From contig DMJJ01000486.1 of NCBI GenBank assembly GCA_003452185.1, forward strand, positions 1 through 14,990: DNA of 14,990 nt. Direction: 5' to 3'. Numbering within the stretch: the stretch's first letter is position 1; each line of letters begins with the position of its first letter. A model generated the notes under the pieces. The model made no database searches, was not told the DNA's origin, and was given only the letters and a program-made list of their open reading frames with translations. Positions 1-8,213 of this stretch are shown piece after piece. The position numbers and the translations under genes were made by a program. The DNA comes from Verrucomicrobiales bacterium (GTDB lineage Bacteria > Verrucomicrobiota > Verrucomicrobiia > Limisphaerales > UBA11320).

Positions 1-1
1 C

Positions 2-145
2 TTCATCGGCACGACTGCCGGTTTCACCGTCGCCGGCGGATCCGGCGGGGCCAAAGGCACTCCTGGGGTGCCGCCGCAGCAAGGGGCGACAGGGGCCACC
101 GGGATCGTGATGCGCTACAACGGAACGATCAAGGCATGGGAATAG
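2..145 (+). CDS. C-terminal end of a Gly/Thr-rich collagen-like protein (partial, 5' end outside window)
   Basis: An open frame enters from the left edge and ends at a TAG at 143-145, giving 47 residues. They are rich in Gly, Ala, Thr and Pro, with collagen-like or tail-fibre-like runs (GGSGGAKGTPG, then GATGATG), and finish with the compact end GIVMRYNGTIKAWE. Such glycine-rich tails occur in surface or secreted bacterial proteins and in phage tail proteins. The fragment is too short to name a family. Its last 10 bases overlap the start of the next gene, so the two are probably co-transcribed and translationally coupled. The open frame and overlap are seen directly; the surface location is inference. 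Confidence 0.6.
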   Translation, partial: FIGTTAGFTVAGGSGGAKGTPGVPPQQGATGATGIVMRYNGTIKAWE

Positions 146-1338
146 CCGATTCCGAACGCCCCCCGGGGGGTGAATCGCACCAGCGTCCGACCGTTTGCCT
201 GGTCATGATCGTTCGCAACGAGGCAGAGGTGATCTCCCGATGCCTGGACTCACTCGTGGATGTCATCGATTACTGGGTGATCTGCGACACAGGGTCGACC
301 GACGGCACCCAGTCGATCATCCGCAACCGGCTTGCCGGAGTGCCCGGTGAACTGCATGAAGACACGTGGTGCGACTTTGGCCACAACCGCTCCTTGTCGT
401 TGACGCGCGCCCGAGGGAAGGCTGAGTACCTGCTGATGATTAATGCAGATGAGACGTTGTCACTCCATCCGGCTTTGCCTCAGCGACTGACGGCGGATGC
501 CTATCTCATCCGGTTCGAAGGACCAACCGACTATGCCCTTCCTCTGCTGATTCGTGGGGACATCGAGTGGTGCTTCAAGGGGGTGACTCACGAGTATTTG
601 GATTCACCTCGCCCCGCGACTTACGCGCATCTTCCAAGCGCAAGGATCCGTCATCACTTCGACGGTGGGATGAGGTGGGCCAAGTACGATCGGGATATCC
701 GGGCGCTCACCCAAGCGCTCGAGGAGGACCCTACGAACTCCCGGTACATGTTCTACCTGGCCCAGAGCTTCCGTGATGTCGGACTGGGCTACCAGGCGCT
801 CGGCTGGTACCAGAAACGAGCGGCGGCGGGGGATGGAACCGAGGAGGCGTGGTATGCGGCGTACCAGGTCGCGAGGCTTGCCGAGGAGTCTGCCGCCCCG
901 TGGGTCACGGTTCTCGAGGCGTACCTTCGGGCCTTTGCTCGACGCCCGTCGCGGCTCGAGCCGATCCTCCCGATCGTGCGCCACTACCGTCAATCCGGGC
1001 AGTACGATCTGGCCCTCTTCTTCGCCTCCTTCCATGAGAGGACCCCATACCCGGACGACATTCTCTTCATCGAGCGAAGCGTGTATACCTACGAAATGGC
1101 ACTTGAGCAGGTGCTGTGCTATGAACTTTTGGGCCATCCGGACCTGGCCTTCACGGCCTTGGAAAGGATTCGATTGGACGACTGGGTCCCGGCCACGGTT
1201 CGTGGGGTCCTGACCAAACTGCGGGAACGCCTCAGCTCAAGTCCTTGCCCATATCCGCACGGGCGTGAGGATCAAGAGAGCCCACCCCCGCTGGCGTGCT
1301 CTCTCCGGGAGTTGGAGACTCTCCGCTCTCCCTCCTAG
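136..1338 (+). CDS. Family 2 glycosyltransferase with C-terminal TPR-like helices
   Basis: A 400-residue GT-A fold glycosyltransferase that should move a sugar from a nucleotide-sugar to an unknown acceptor in the cytoplasm. The GT2 core opens with CLVMIVRNEAEVISRCLDSL (residues 21-40), then DTGSTDGT (51-58), which binds the nucleotide. The metal-binding DxD position reads INADE (102-106), so the first Asp is Asn. From about residue 180 the chain is helical and TPR-like (EEDPTNSRYMFYLAQSFRD). This GT2 plus TPR layout resembles the SunS/ThuS peptide glycosyltransferases and many uncharacterised bacterial enzymes; the acceptor cannot be read from sequence. The ATG at 136 overlaps the upstream stop, which supports coupled translation. 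There is no signal peptide. The last 35 or so residues (SSSPCPYPHG onward) are low-complexity and lie on palindromic DNA. Its G+C is visibly lower than its neighbours. Confidence 0.85.
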   Translation: MGIADSERPPGGESHQRPTVCLVMIVRNEAEVISRCLDSLVDVIDYWVICDTGSTDGTQSIIRNRLAGVPGELHEDTWCDFGHNRSLSLTRARGKAEYLLMINADETLSLHPALPQRLTADAYLIRFEGPTDYALPLLIRGDIEWCFKGVTHEYLDSPRPATYAHLPSARIRHHFDGGMRWAKYDRDIRALTQALEEDPTNSRYMFYLAQSFRDVGLGYQALGWYQKRAAAGDGTEEAWYAAYQVARLAEESAAPWVTVLEAYLRAFARRPSRLEPILPIVRHYRQSGQYDLALFFASFHERTPYPDDILFIERSVYTYEMALEQVLCYELLGHPDLAFTALERIRLDDWVPATVRGVLTKLRERLSSSPCPYPHGREDQESPPPLACSLRELETLRSPS

Positions 1339-1349
1339 ACCCGGGAGGG
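1275..1349. repeat. Palindromic GC-rich cluster at the 3' end of the glycosyltransferase gene
   Basis: Two inverted repeats lie over the last codons and the stop. The first is AGAGAGC at 1275-1281 pairing with GCTCTCT at 1298-1304. The second is CCCTCC at 1330-1335 pairing with GGAGGG at 1344-1349, with the TAG stop in its loop. GGAGACTCTCC at 1314-1324 is a near-palindrome between them. There is no U-tract, so a classic terminator is unlikely; a REP-like intergenic element is one possibility. Confidence 0.35.
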
Positions 1350-1459
1350 TTGGAGGTGGGGACTCTCGGCCTCGGGCGGCCGATGGGTGATGCTTCCAGG
1401 GTCCACCCCCCGCGGCGAACCGCCGAAGGTTGCCCTGCTACGAAGGCATTCAAGCCTCC
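1339..1459. other. Convergent intergenic spacer with two small hairpins
   Basis: This gap separates the convergent glycosyltransferase and formate dehydrogenase genes. It contains CGGCC/GGCCG (1367-1371 with 1378-1382) and CGGCG/CGCCG (1413-1417 with 1421-1425), short GC stems that could slow polymerase from either side. Neither is followed by a T-run. I see no convincing gene here. Confidence 0.4.
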
Positions 1460-4195
1460 CTACCGGGGCAGGGCTGGCGAGGTGGCCCGCTCGACTTCCA
1501 CGGCGACCACCTTGTACTCGGGGCAGAGGGTGTTCTCATCGCTCTCGCTGCTGGTCAGCACGTTCACCAGGTGGTCAGGGAAGTGGAACGTGCAGTAGAT
1601 CACCCCGGGCTTCACTTCCGTTGACAGGCGGGCCTGGAGGCCGACCTCGCCGCGGGGGCTGAACACCCGCACCCAATCCCCATCGGCGATCGCACGTCCT
1701 GCCGCATCCGTGGGGTGGATGGCGAGTTCATCGCGACCGACGATCAAGGCGTTGTTGGTCCTGCGGGTCATCGTGCCGGCGTTGTAATGCTCCAGCAGCC
1801 GCCCGGTGGTCAGGATGAGCGGGAACTCGGCCGAATGGCGCTCGATCTCGCGGGTCTCCTGAAACGGGAAGAAATGGAACTTCCCACGTCCCCGCTTGAA
1901 GGTCTCGGTGTGGAGGATTTCCGTGCCGACGCACCCCTCCTGGATCGGCCACTGGGTTCCCTGATCGGTGAGCCCCTCCCAGGTCGCCCCCTTGAAGAAC
2001 GGAACGATCCGGGCGATTTCCGCAAGGACCCCCTCCGGCGTGTAGTCGGGCTGGGCGGCCCCCATCCGGTTCATGATCTCGACGATGATCTGTCCGTCGG
2101 GGCGGGTCCCCGGCAGCGGGGGAACGACGGCGTTGACCCGCTGGACCCGGCGTTCCCCGTTGGTGAAGGTGCCGCTCTTTTCGAAGAACGAGGAGGCCGG
2201 GAGCACCACGCTGGCGTACTCGGCGGTCGGAGTCATGAAGAGCTCCTGGACGACGAGGAACTCCAGGGCGCCGAGGGCTTTCTTGACGTGCTCCGTATTG
2301 GGGTCGGTCTGGACGAGATCCTCCCCCATGACCCAGAGGGCCTTGAGGCGCCCGTCGAGGGCGGCGTCATACATCTGGGGGATCTTCCACCCGACGCGAT
2401 CGGAGATGTGGACTCCGTAGAACTCCTCGTACTGATGATGGCAGGCCGGATCATTGACCGGGAGGTACCCGGCTCCCTGGTGCGGCTGGCAGCCCATGTC
2501 GGCCGCCCCCTGGACGTTGTTCTGCCCGCGGAGGGGGTTCACTCCGACACCCGGCCGGCCGATGTTGCCGGTCATCATCGCGATGTCCGCGATGGTCATG
2601 ACGGTCTTGGATCCGTGGCTGTGCTCGGTGACCCCGAGTCCGTGGAACGCCATGGCGTTCTCCGCGGAGGCGTATTCGATGGCGGCGGCCCGGACCTTCT
2701 CCCGCTCCACGCCGTGGATCCGCTCAAGGGCATCGAGGTCGAGGGATCGAAGCCCGGCTTCGAACGCCTCCCAGTTTTCGCATCGCTGGCGGATGAAGGT
2801 CTCGTCGACGAGGCCCGCCTCCAGGATGTAGTAGGCGAACATGTTCAGCAGGGCGACGTTGGTCCCGGGCCTCAGCTGGAGGTGGTGCCGGGCGTACGGG
2901 ACGATCTCGATCCGCCGCGGATCGATGACGATGAGGGGAACCCCCTTCATCGCCCGCTGCTTGATCTTGGAGCCCGTGACTGGATGTCCCTCGGTCGGGT
3001 TCGCCCCGATGACCAGGATGCAGTTGGTGAACTGGAGGTCGACGATGCTGTTGGTGGCGGCGCCGGTGCCGAACGCCTGCTGCATGCCGTAGGCCGTGGG
3101 GGAGTGGCAGACCCGGGCGCAGGCATCGATGTTGTTCGTTCCGAAGACCGTCCGGATGAACTTCTGCATGAGGTAGTTTTCCTCATTCGTGCACCGTGCG
3201 GAGGAGATCCCGGCCACGGCATCGCCGCCGTGCTGCCTGCGGATGCGTTCCAGGTTCCCGGCGATATGGTCGTATGCCTGCTCCCAGGTCGCTTCTTCGA
3301 GCCGGCCGTTGCGGCGGATGAGCGGGGTCCGGAGGCGATCCGGGTGGTTGACGAACCGGAAGGCGTAGCGCCCTTTGAGGCAGGTGTGGGAGTGGTTGAC
3401 CAGGGAGTCGGCCGGGGCCTGGATGCTGAGGATCTCCGATCCCTTGGTGGCGACGTTCAGGTTGCATCCCACGCCGCAGTAGGTGCAGACGGTGCGGGTC
3501 TTGTTGGTCGCTTCGATCGACTTGGATGCAAAGATGTCCGAGATGGCCGATGTGGGACACGCCTGGGAGCAGGCGCCGCAGGAGACGCACGACGAGTCGA
3601 GGAACGAGGTGTCGAGCCCCTTGATGATCCGGGAGTCGAACCCCCGGCCATGCATGCTGAGGACGAGCTGGCCCTGGACCTCATCGCAGGCGCGCACGCA
3701 GCGGGCGCAGTTGATGCATTTGGCGAGCTCCGAGGTCATGTACGGATGCGACCGGTCCTTGGGCTGCGAGAGGTGGTTGCGTCCTCCGGTGTAACGGATC
3801 CGCCGCACGCCGACCTTGCCCGCCACGGTTTGAAGCTCGCAGTTGCCGTTGACCTCGCAGGTGAGGCAGTCCGGGGGGTGGTCGCTCAGGACCAGTTCGA
3901 CAATGTTGCGGCGGAGCCGGCGGATCTTTGGGCTTTCGGAGAGGATGTGCATCCCGGGCGCGAGGGGCGTGTGGCAGGAGGCGACCACTCGGGTCGGCCC
4001 GCCGGCCTGGAGGGCCACCTCGACGGAGCAAACCCGGCAGGCGCCGTACGGCTCCAGCTGAGGGGCGTCGCAGAGGGTGGGGATGTGCCCCCGTCCCCGG
4101 TGCCGGTCGGCGAACTTGAGGATCGTGTCGCCCGGGAGCACGGGATGCGGGATTCCGTCCAGCCAGGCCATCGGTTCGGTGGATGAGGGATTCAT
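1460..4195 (-). CDS. fdsA: NAD-dependent formate dehydrogenase, molybdenum catalytic (alpha) subunit
   Basis: A 911-residue molybdenum bis-MGD enzyme predicted to oxidise formate to CO2 and pass electrons through its iron-sulfur chain to the NADH/FMN subunit encoded just upstream. Cofactor sites in order: a [2Fe-2S] ferredoxin domain (C42, C53, C56, C74); a His-Cys3 cluster site (H106, C110, C113, C119); two [4Fe-4S] ferredoxin motifs (C160/163/166/170 and C203/206/209/213); and the catalytic domain's own [4Fe-4S] motif (C237, C240, C244, C272). The active site reads RVCHSPT, with C363 as Mo ligand and H364 beside it, so this is the cysteine and not the selenocysteine form. The molybdopterin-binding C-terminal domain follows, with TTGRLLEHYNAGTMTRRTNN. 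No Tat signal is visible, so the enzyme should be cytoplasmic. The ATG is 7 bp after the beta subunit stop, with no clear Shine-Dalgarno; M9 is an alternative start. No fdhD or fdsC chaperone gene lies nearby. Confidence 0.92.
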   Translation of the reverse strand: MNPSSTEPMAWLDGIPHPVLPGDTILKFADRHRGRGHIPTLCDAPQLEPYGACRVCSVEVALQAGGPTRVVASCHTPLAPGMHILSESPKIRRLRRNIVELVLSDHPPDCLTCEVNGNCELQTVAGKVGVRRIRYTGGRNHLSQPKDRSHPYMTSELAKCINCARCVRACDEVQGQLVLSMHGRGFDSRIIKGLDTSFLDSSCVSCGACSQACPTSAISDIFASKSIEATNKTRTVCTYCGVGCNLNVATKGSEILSIQAPADSLVNHSHTCLKGRYAFRFVNHPDRLRTPLIRRNGRLEEATWEQAYDHIAGNLERIRRQHGGDAVAGISSARCTNEENYLMQKFIRTVFGTNNIDACARVCHSPTAYGMQQAFGTGAATNSIVDLQFTNCILVIGANPTEGHPVTGSKIKQRAMKGVPLIVIDPRRIEIVPYARHHLQLRPGTNVALLNMFAYYILEAGLVDETFIRQRCENWEAFEAGLRSLDLDALERIHGVEREKVRAAAIEYASAENAMAFHGLGVTEHSHGSKTVMTIADIAMMTGNIGRPGVGVNPLRGQNNVQGAADMGCQPHQGAGYLPVNDPACHHQYEEFYGVHISDRVGWKIPQMYDAALDGRLKALWVMGEDLVQTDPNTEHVKKALGALEFLVVQELFMTPTAEYASVVLPASSFFEKSGTFTNGERRVQRVNAVVPPLPGTRPDGQIIVEIMNRMGAAQPDYTPEGVLAEIARIVPFFKGATWEGLTDQGTQWPIQEGCVGTEILHTETFKRGRGKFHFFPFQETREIERHSAEFPLILTTGRLLEHYNAGTMTRRTNNALIVGRDELAIHPTDAAGRAIADGDWVRVFSPRGEVGLQARLSTEVKPGVIYCTFHFPDHLVNVLTSSESDENTLCPEYKVVAVEVERATSPALPR

Positions 4196-4202
4196 CGGGG
4201 GC

Positions 4203-5915
4203 TCAGGAGGGGGTTGAGGGACGGAAGTAAGGCTTGAGCTCGTCGTCGAAATATTTCAGCGCATTGCGGATGGGAAGCGGCACGCCGCCCCCGAGGGCGC
4301 AGAGGGAGGTCGACTCGAGGGTCTCGAGCAGGTCCTCCAGCAGCTCCCGGTCGATGCGCTCCCCGCCCTGGCGGGCGCGGGCGACGAGCTCCTGCCCGCG
4401 GGTGGACCCAAGGCGGCAGGGGAAGCATTTGCCACAGCTCTCATCGGCGGTGAACTGCAGCAGGTGCTCGATGTACTCGATCATCGGCAGGGTCTCGGGG
4501 AGGCTCACCACCCCGGCGTGCCCGAGGAGAAAGCCCGCCGCCTTGAACGATTCGAAATCGACGGTCAGCGAGCCGATCTGGCCGGTGGGGACCAATCCCC
4601 CGAGCGGTCCGCCGATCTGCACCCCCTTGATCGCCGTCCGGAATCCCCCGGCGAGCTCGTACACCACGCGGGAGAGCGGGGTCCCCATGGCCACCTCGTA
4701 AATGCCCGGCTTCTGGAAATGGCTGTCGAGGGAGAGGAGCTTGGGCCCGGTGCTCTGAGGGGTGCCGAGCGTCGCGTAGGCCGCGCCGCCGCGGGCAAGG
4801 ATCGCGTGGAGGTTGGCGAAGGTTTCCACGTTGTTGAGCACGGTTGGCTTCCGGTACAGGCCCTCCTGGGTGGGGAACGGGGGCCGGACGCGGACCTCGG
4901 GGCGCTGGCCCTCGATGCTGGCCAGGAGGGCGGTCTCCTCACCGCAAATGTAGGCCCCGGCGCCCCGCACGGTCTTGAAGTCAAAGTCGAACCCTGAGCC
5001 CTGGATGTTTTTCCCGAGCCAGCCGGCCGCACGCAGCTCCCCGACTGCGGCGTTCATCCGGGTGATGGAGTCGGGGTACTCGGCCCGGATGTAGAGGACG
5101 CCGACCTTCGCCCCGCAGAACCACCCTGCGGCCATCATGCCGAGGAGGACGGAATGGGGACGATGCTCCATCAGATACTTGTCGATGTAGGCCCCGGGGT
5201 CTCCTTCGTCGGCGTTGCAGACGACGTATTTGACGGTTCCCGGGGTCTCGCGGCACGACTGCCACTTGAGGTGAAGCGGGAACCCGGCCCCGCCCCGTCC
5301 CCGGAGCTTGGAGTCCCGGAGCTCCGCCTGGAGGGCGTCGCGATCGCGACCAAACCAGGCCTTCAGCGGCGCGTAGTACTCCGGGATGCCGGGGAAGGGG
5401 GCGGTGAGGATCGGTTCGGCGAGGTCGGACACCACGGCGTAGGTGTCGGTCGGGTCCCCTTGGCCGGTCGTGAGGAGCCGGGCGATCCCGTCGGGGGTGA
5501 GGCCGGAGTAGTTGCGTCCCTCGAACTGGAAGGCTCCCCCCTGGTGACACCGGCCGAGGCAGCAGATGTGGGTGATCTCCTGTTCGGGGAGATGCCGGGC
5601 GATCTCCGCGTGGAGCGACCCTTGTGTTCCGGCGCAGAGGCAGGCCGAACCGTTGCAGAGGAACGCCCGCTTGCCGGCGTTCTTCTTTTTGAGGAAGTCG
5701 TAGAACGAAACCGCCCCCAGGGTCACGGCGTCGCCAAAGAGGGATTCCTCACCCAGGCGACGGAGCTCGGAATCGGTCTCGGCGGTGCCTGTGGCCGCGG
5801 CGGCCTGGCCCATCCGGTCAAACACATTCCGGTCGAGCCCCTTCCTGAAGGAGAGGGCGCTGAGGTTCCTGGACATGAGCCTTTGATAGAGGAAATCGCC
5901 CCCTGGCTCCATCAA
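4203..5915 (-). CDS. fdsB: Formate dehydrogenase NADH/FMN-binding (beta) subunit, NuoE-NuoF fusion type
   Basis: A 570-residue diaphorase subunit that should take electrons from the catalytic subunit and reduce NAD+. The N-terminal third is a NuoE-like thioredoxin-fold [2Fe-2S] domain: a helical lead, then FYDFLKKKNAGKRAFLCNGS, with ligands C87, C92, C119 and C123. The NuoF-like part has GRGGAGFP (206-213) and GAGAYICGEETALL (318-331) for FMN, NADEGDPGAYID (234-245) for NADH, and a [4Fe-4S] site at C494, C497, C500 and C539. The order matches HoxF/HndC/FdsB relatives. It lies 7 bp upstream of the catalytic gene and 24 bp downstream of priA, so at least the two dehydrogenase genes form an operon. 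M14 is a possible later start. A separate small FdsG subunit is not encoded here. A hydrogenase diaphorase is the alternative, but the neighbouring formate dehydrogenase argues against it. Confidence 0.9.
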   Translation of the reverse strand: MMEPGGDFLYQRLMSRNLSALSFRKGLDRNVFDRMGQAAAATGTAETDSELRRLGEESLFGDAVTLGAVSFYDFLKKKNAGKRAFLCNGSACLCAGTQGSLHAEIARHLPEQEITHICCLGRCHQGGAFQFEGRNYSGLTPDGIARLLTTGQGDPTDTYAVVSDLAEPILTAPFPGIPEYYAPLKAWFGRDRDALQAELRDSKLRGRGGAGFPLHLKWQSCRETPGTVKYVVCNADEGDPGAYIDKYLMEHRPHSVLLGMMAAGWFCGAKVGVLYIRAEYPDSITRMNAAVGELRAAGWLGKNIQGSGFDFDFKTVRGAGAYICGEETALLASIEGQRPEVRVRPPFPTQEGLYRKPTVLNNVETFANLHAILARGGAAYATLGTPQSTGPKLLSLDSHFQKPGIYEVAMGTPLSRVVYELAGGFRTAIKGVQIGGPLGGLVPTGQIGSLTVDFESFKAAGFLLGHAGVVSLPETLPMIEYIEHLLQFTADESCGKCFPCRLGSTRGQELVARARQGGERIDRELLEDLLETLESTSLCALGGGVPLPIRNALKYFDDELKPYFRPSTPS

Positions 5916-5939
5916 AATCAGGGCGGCGGGGAGGGGAGG

Positions 5940-8213
5940 TCACCCCAGGTTCGCAGGATCGATGTCGACGGTGACGGTGATGTCATCGGGCCATTCCTGC
6001 CCAGCGAGATAGGTGGCGAGACGGGCGCTGAGCGCAGGCATCTGGCGGCAGCGGATCATCAGTTGGTAGCGGTAAAAGGTCTCGGCCCGGGCGAGCGGGG
6101 CAGGGGCCGGGCCGGCGATGACGAGCCCCTTCCACCCCCGGACGAGCCCCTCGACCCCTTTGCGCAGATGCTCCGCGCTGAAGCCGACCTTCTCCTCGTT
6201 CCGCCCCTTGAGGGTGAGGAGGGCGACCCGGCTGAACGGGGGGTATCCGAGCGGTTCCCGGAACTCGATCTCCTGCTCGTAGAAGCCGGCGAAGTCGTGT
6301 CGTCGCGCGAACTGGATGGCGGGGTGGAACGGGGTGAAGGCCTGGACAAAGACCTCCCCCTCGACATCCCCCCGGCCCGCCCGGCCGCTCACCTGGGTGA
6401 GAAGCTGGAAGGTCCGCTCCCCCGCCCGGAAGTCGGGCATGTGGAGGCTGAGGTCGGCATGGATGATCCCGACGAGGGTCACGTTCGGGAAGTGAAGCCC
6501 CTTGGCGATCATCTGCGTCCCGACCAGGATGTCGATCTTGCCGGTGCGGAAGTCCCCGAGGATCGTCCGGTAATCCTCCTTCCGCTTCAACGTGTCGGAG
6601 TCCATCCGGGCGACGCGTGCCTGCGGGAAGAGCTTCCGGAGGGTCTCCTCGACCTTCTCCGTCCCGAGCCCCGAGTAGCGGATCTCGGGATTGCGGCACG
6701 ACGTCTCGGGGCAGACGCGGGGGGCGGGGGCGGAGTGGCTGCAGACGTGGCATCGGAGGACCCCCTCGGAGCGGTGGAATGTGAGGGAGATGCTGCAGTT
6801 GGGGCACCCGGCGACGTAGCCACACTTGGGGCACTGGAGGGAGGTCGAGTAGCCCCTGCGGTTGAGGAAGAGCATCACCTGCTCCCGGCGCTCAAGCCGT
6901 TGGCGGATCCCCTCCTTGAGGGGGAGCGAGAAGATCGGGAGCCCCTTCTGCTTGTGGCCCTCGGACCGCATGTCGATCACCCGCACCAGGGGGAGCTTCC
7001 GGTCGTCGATTCGCGTCGGCATCTCCAGCAGGGTGTATTTCCCCTTGAGCGCGTTGGCGTAGCTCTCCATCGAGGGGGTGGCGGACCCGAGGATCACGGC
7101 GGCCCCCTCCATCCGGCCCCGGACCACGGCGACATCGCGGGCGTGGTAGCGCGGGGCCTCCTCCTGCTTGTAGGAGTGCTCGTGCTCCTCGTCGACGATG
7201 ATCAGCCCGAGCGGCTCCACGGGGGCGAAGATGGCGGAGCGGGCGCCGATGACGATCCGGGCGCGTCCCTGGCGGATCTTGTGCCATTCGTCGTGGCGTT
7301 CCCCCGCCGAGAGATGGCTGTGGAGGACGGCCACCAGGGTTTGGTGGCGTCCGGAGGAGAACCGGGCCTTGAATCGCTCGACGGTCTGGGGGGTGAGGGA
7401 GATCTCCGGCACGAGGACGATGGCGCCGCGCCCCCGGTCGAGGGAGGCGTCGATCGCCTGGAGGTACACCTCGGTTTTGCCGCTGCCGGTGACACCGTGG
7501 AGGAGGAACGTGGCTCCCGGGCTCCCGTCCAGGCCGGGGGAGGCGGAGGCCGGGGAGGGGACCTCCCGGGCCGGGGTGAGCCCGTCGAGCGCCTTCACGA
7601 CACGGGCGAGCGCGGCGGCCTGCTCCGGGTTCAGGGGAAGGGGTTGGGTGGGGATGATGGTCTCGTGGGCGTAGGGATCCCGCTCCAGCACCTGCGGGGC
7701 GATCTCGACCAGGCCCCGGTCCTCGAGTCGCCGTGCCACCTCGGCCGTTGCGCCGGTCAGCTCGAGGAGTTCCTGGAGGGGGAGCTCCCGGCGTTCCTCC
7801 ACCAGATGCCAGACCTCGAGCTGGCGTTTCGTCAGCTTGGGGAGCTCCCCGTGCACCGGGAGGGCCCGGACGAAGAGACGCTCGCGCCACCCCTCCTTCT
7901 CCTTTCGCACGGCCTCGGGGAGAAGACTCTTGATCGCGGTTTCGACCGCACAGCAGTAGTAGGAGGCGATCCACCGGGCCAGGTTGAGCACCTTGGGGGT
8001 GATCTGGCTTTGCTTGCCGATCACCTTCAGGATGGACCGAAGGTTGGTGTGCGTGGAGGACTCCGGCAGGGAGGTCACAACCCCCATCACCTGGCGCGGG
8101 CCGAACGGGATCTTCACCCGGGTGCCGACCGTCACCTGGTCCCGGAGCTCCTCGGGGACCAGGTAATCGAACTCGCGTCGGAGCGCGATCTCGAGGGTCA
8201 CCCGGGCGATCAT
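5940..8213 (-). CDS. priA: Primosomal protein N' (PriA), replication restart helicase
   Basis: A 757-residue superfamily 2 DNA helicase that recognises stalled forks and reloads the replicative helicase. I chose the ATG at 8211-8213 because the family normally begins here (MIARVTLEIALRREFDYLVP); the frame is open for 41 more codons upstream, but those residues do not look like PriA. The N-terminal 3'-DNA-binding domain is residues 1-110. The helicase core has Walker A GVTGSGKT (240-247), the DEEH box (341-344) and GSATP (376-380). The zinc-binding insertion has all eight cysteines (461, 464, 470, 473, 488, 491, 501, 506), with a two-residue expansion in the last pair (CPETSC). GLGTEK, VGTQMIAKGLHFPNV and SGRAGRGD complete the C-terminal helicase lobe. 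A Pro/Ser/Gly linker near 213-235 precedes Walker A. It leads the minus-strand block and may share a transcript with the dehydrogenase genes. Confidence 0.95.
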   Translation of the reverse strand: MIARVTLEIALRREFDYLVPEELRDQVTVGTRVKIPFGPRQVMGVVTSLPESSTHTNLRSILKVIGKQSQITPKVLNLARWIASYYCCAVETAIKSLLPEAVRKEKEGWRERLFVRALPVHGELPKLTKRQLEVWHLVEERRELPLQELLELTGATAEVARRLEDRGLVEIAPQVLERDPYAHETIIPTQPLPLNPEQAAALARVVKALDGLTPAREVPSPASASPGLDGSPGATFLLHGVTGSGKTEVYLQAIDASLDRGRGAIVLVPEISLTPQTVERFKARFSSGRHQTLVAVLHSHLSAGERHDEWHKIRQGRARIVIGARSAIFAPVEPLGLIIVDEEHEHSYKQEEAPRYHARDVAVVRGRMEGAAVILGSATPSMESYANALKGKYTLLEMPTRIDDRKLPLVRVIDMRSEGHKQKGLPIFSLPLKEGIRQRLERREQVMLFLNRRGYSTSLQCPKCGYVAGCPNCSISLTFHRSEGVLRCHVCSHSAPAPRVCPETSCRNPEIRYSGLGTEKVEETLRKLFPQARVARMDSDTLKRKEDYRTILGDFRTGKIDILVGTQMIAKGLHFPNVTLVGIIHADLSLHMPDFRAGERTFQLLTQVSGRAGRGDVEGEVFVQAFTPFHPAIQFARRHDFAGFYEQEIEFREPLGYPPFSRVALLTLKGRNEEKVGFSAEHLRKGVEGLVRGWKGLVIAGPAPAPLARAETFYRYQLMIRCRQMPALSARLATYLAGQEWPDDITVTVDIDPANLG

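Noticed and set aside
1715..4186. An 823-codon open frame on the plus strand
   Set aside because: It is antisense to the formate dehydrogenase catalytic gene. Its translation is low-complexity (rich in G, D, E, V, R) with no recognisable domain, as expected from a GC-rich gene read backwards.
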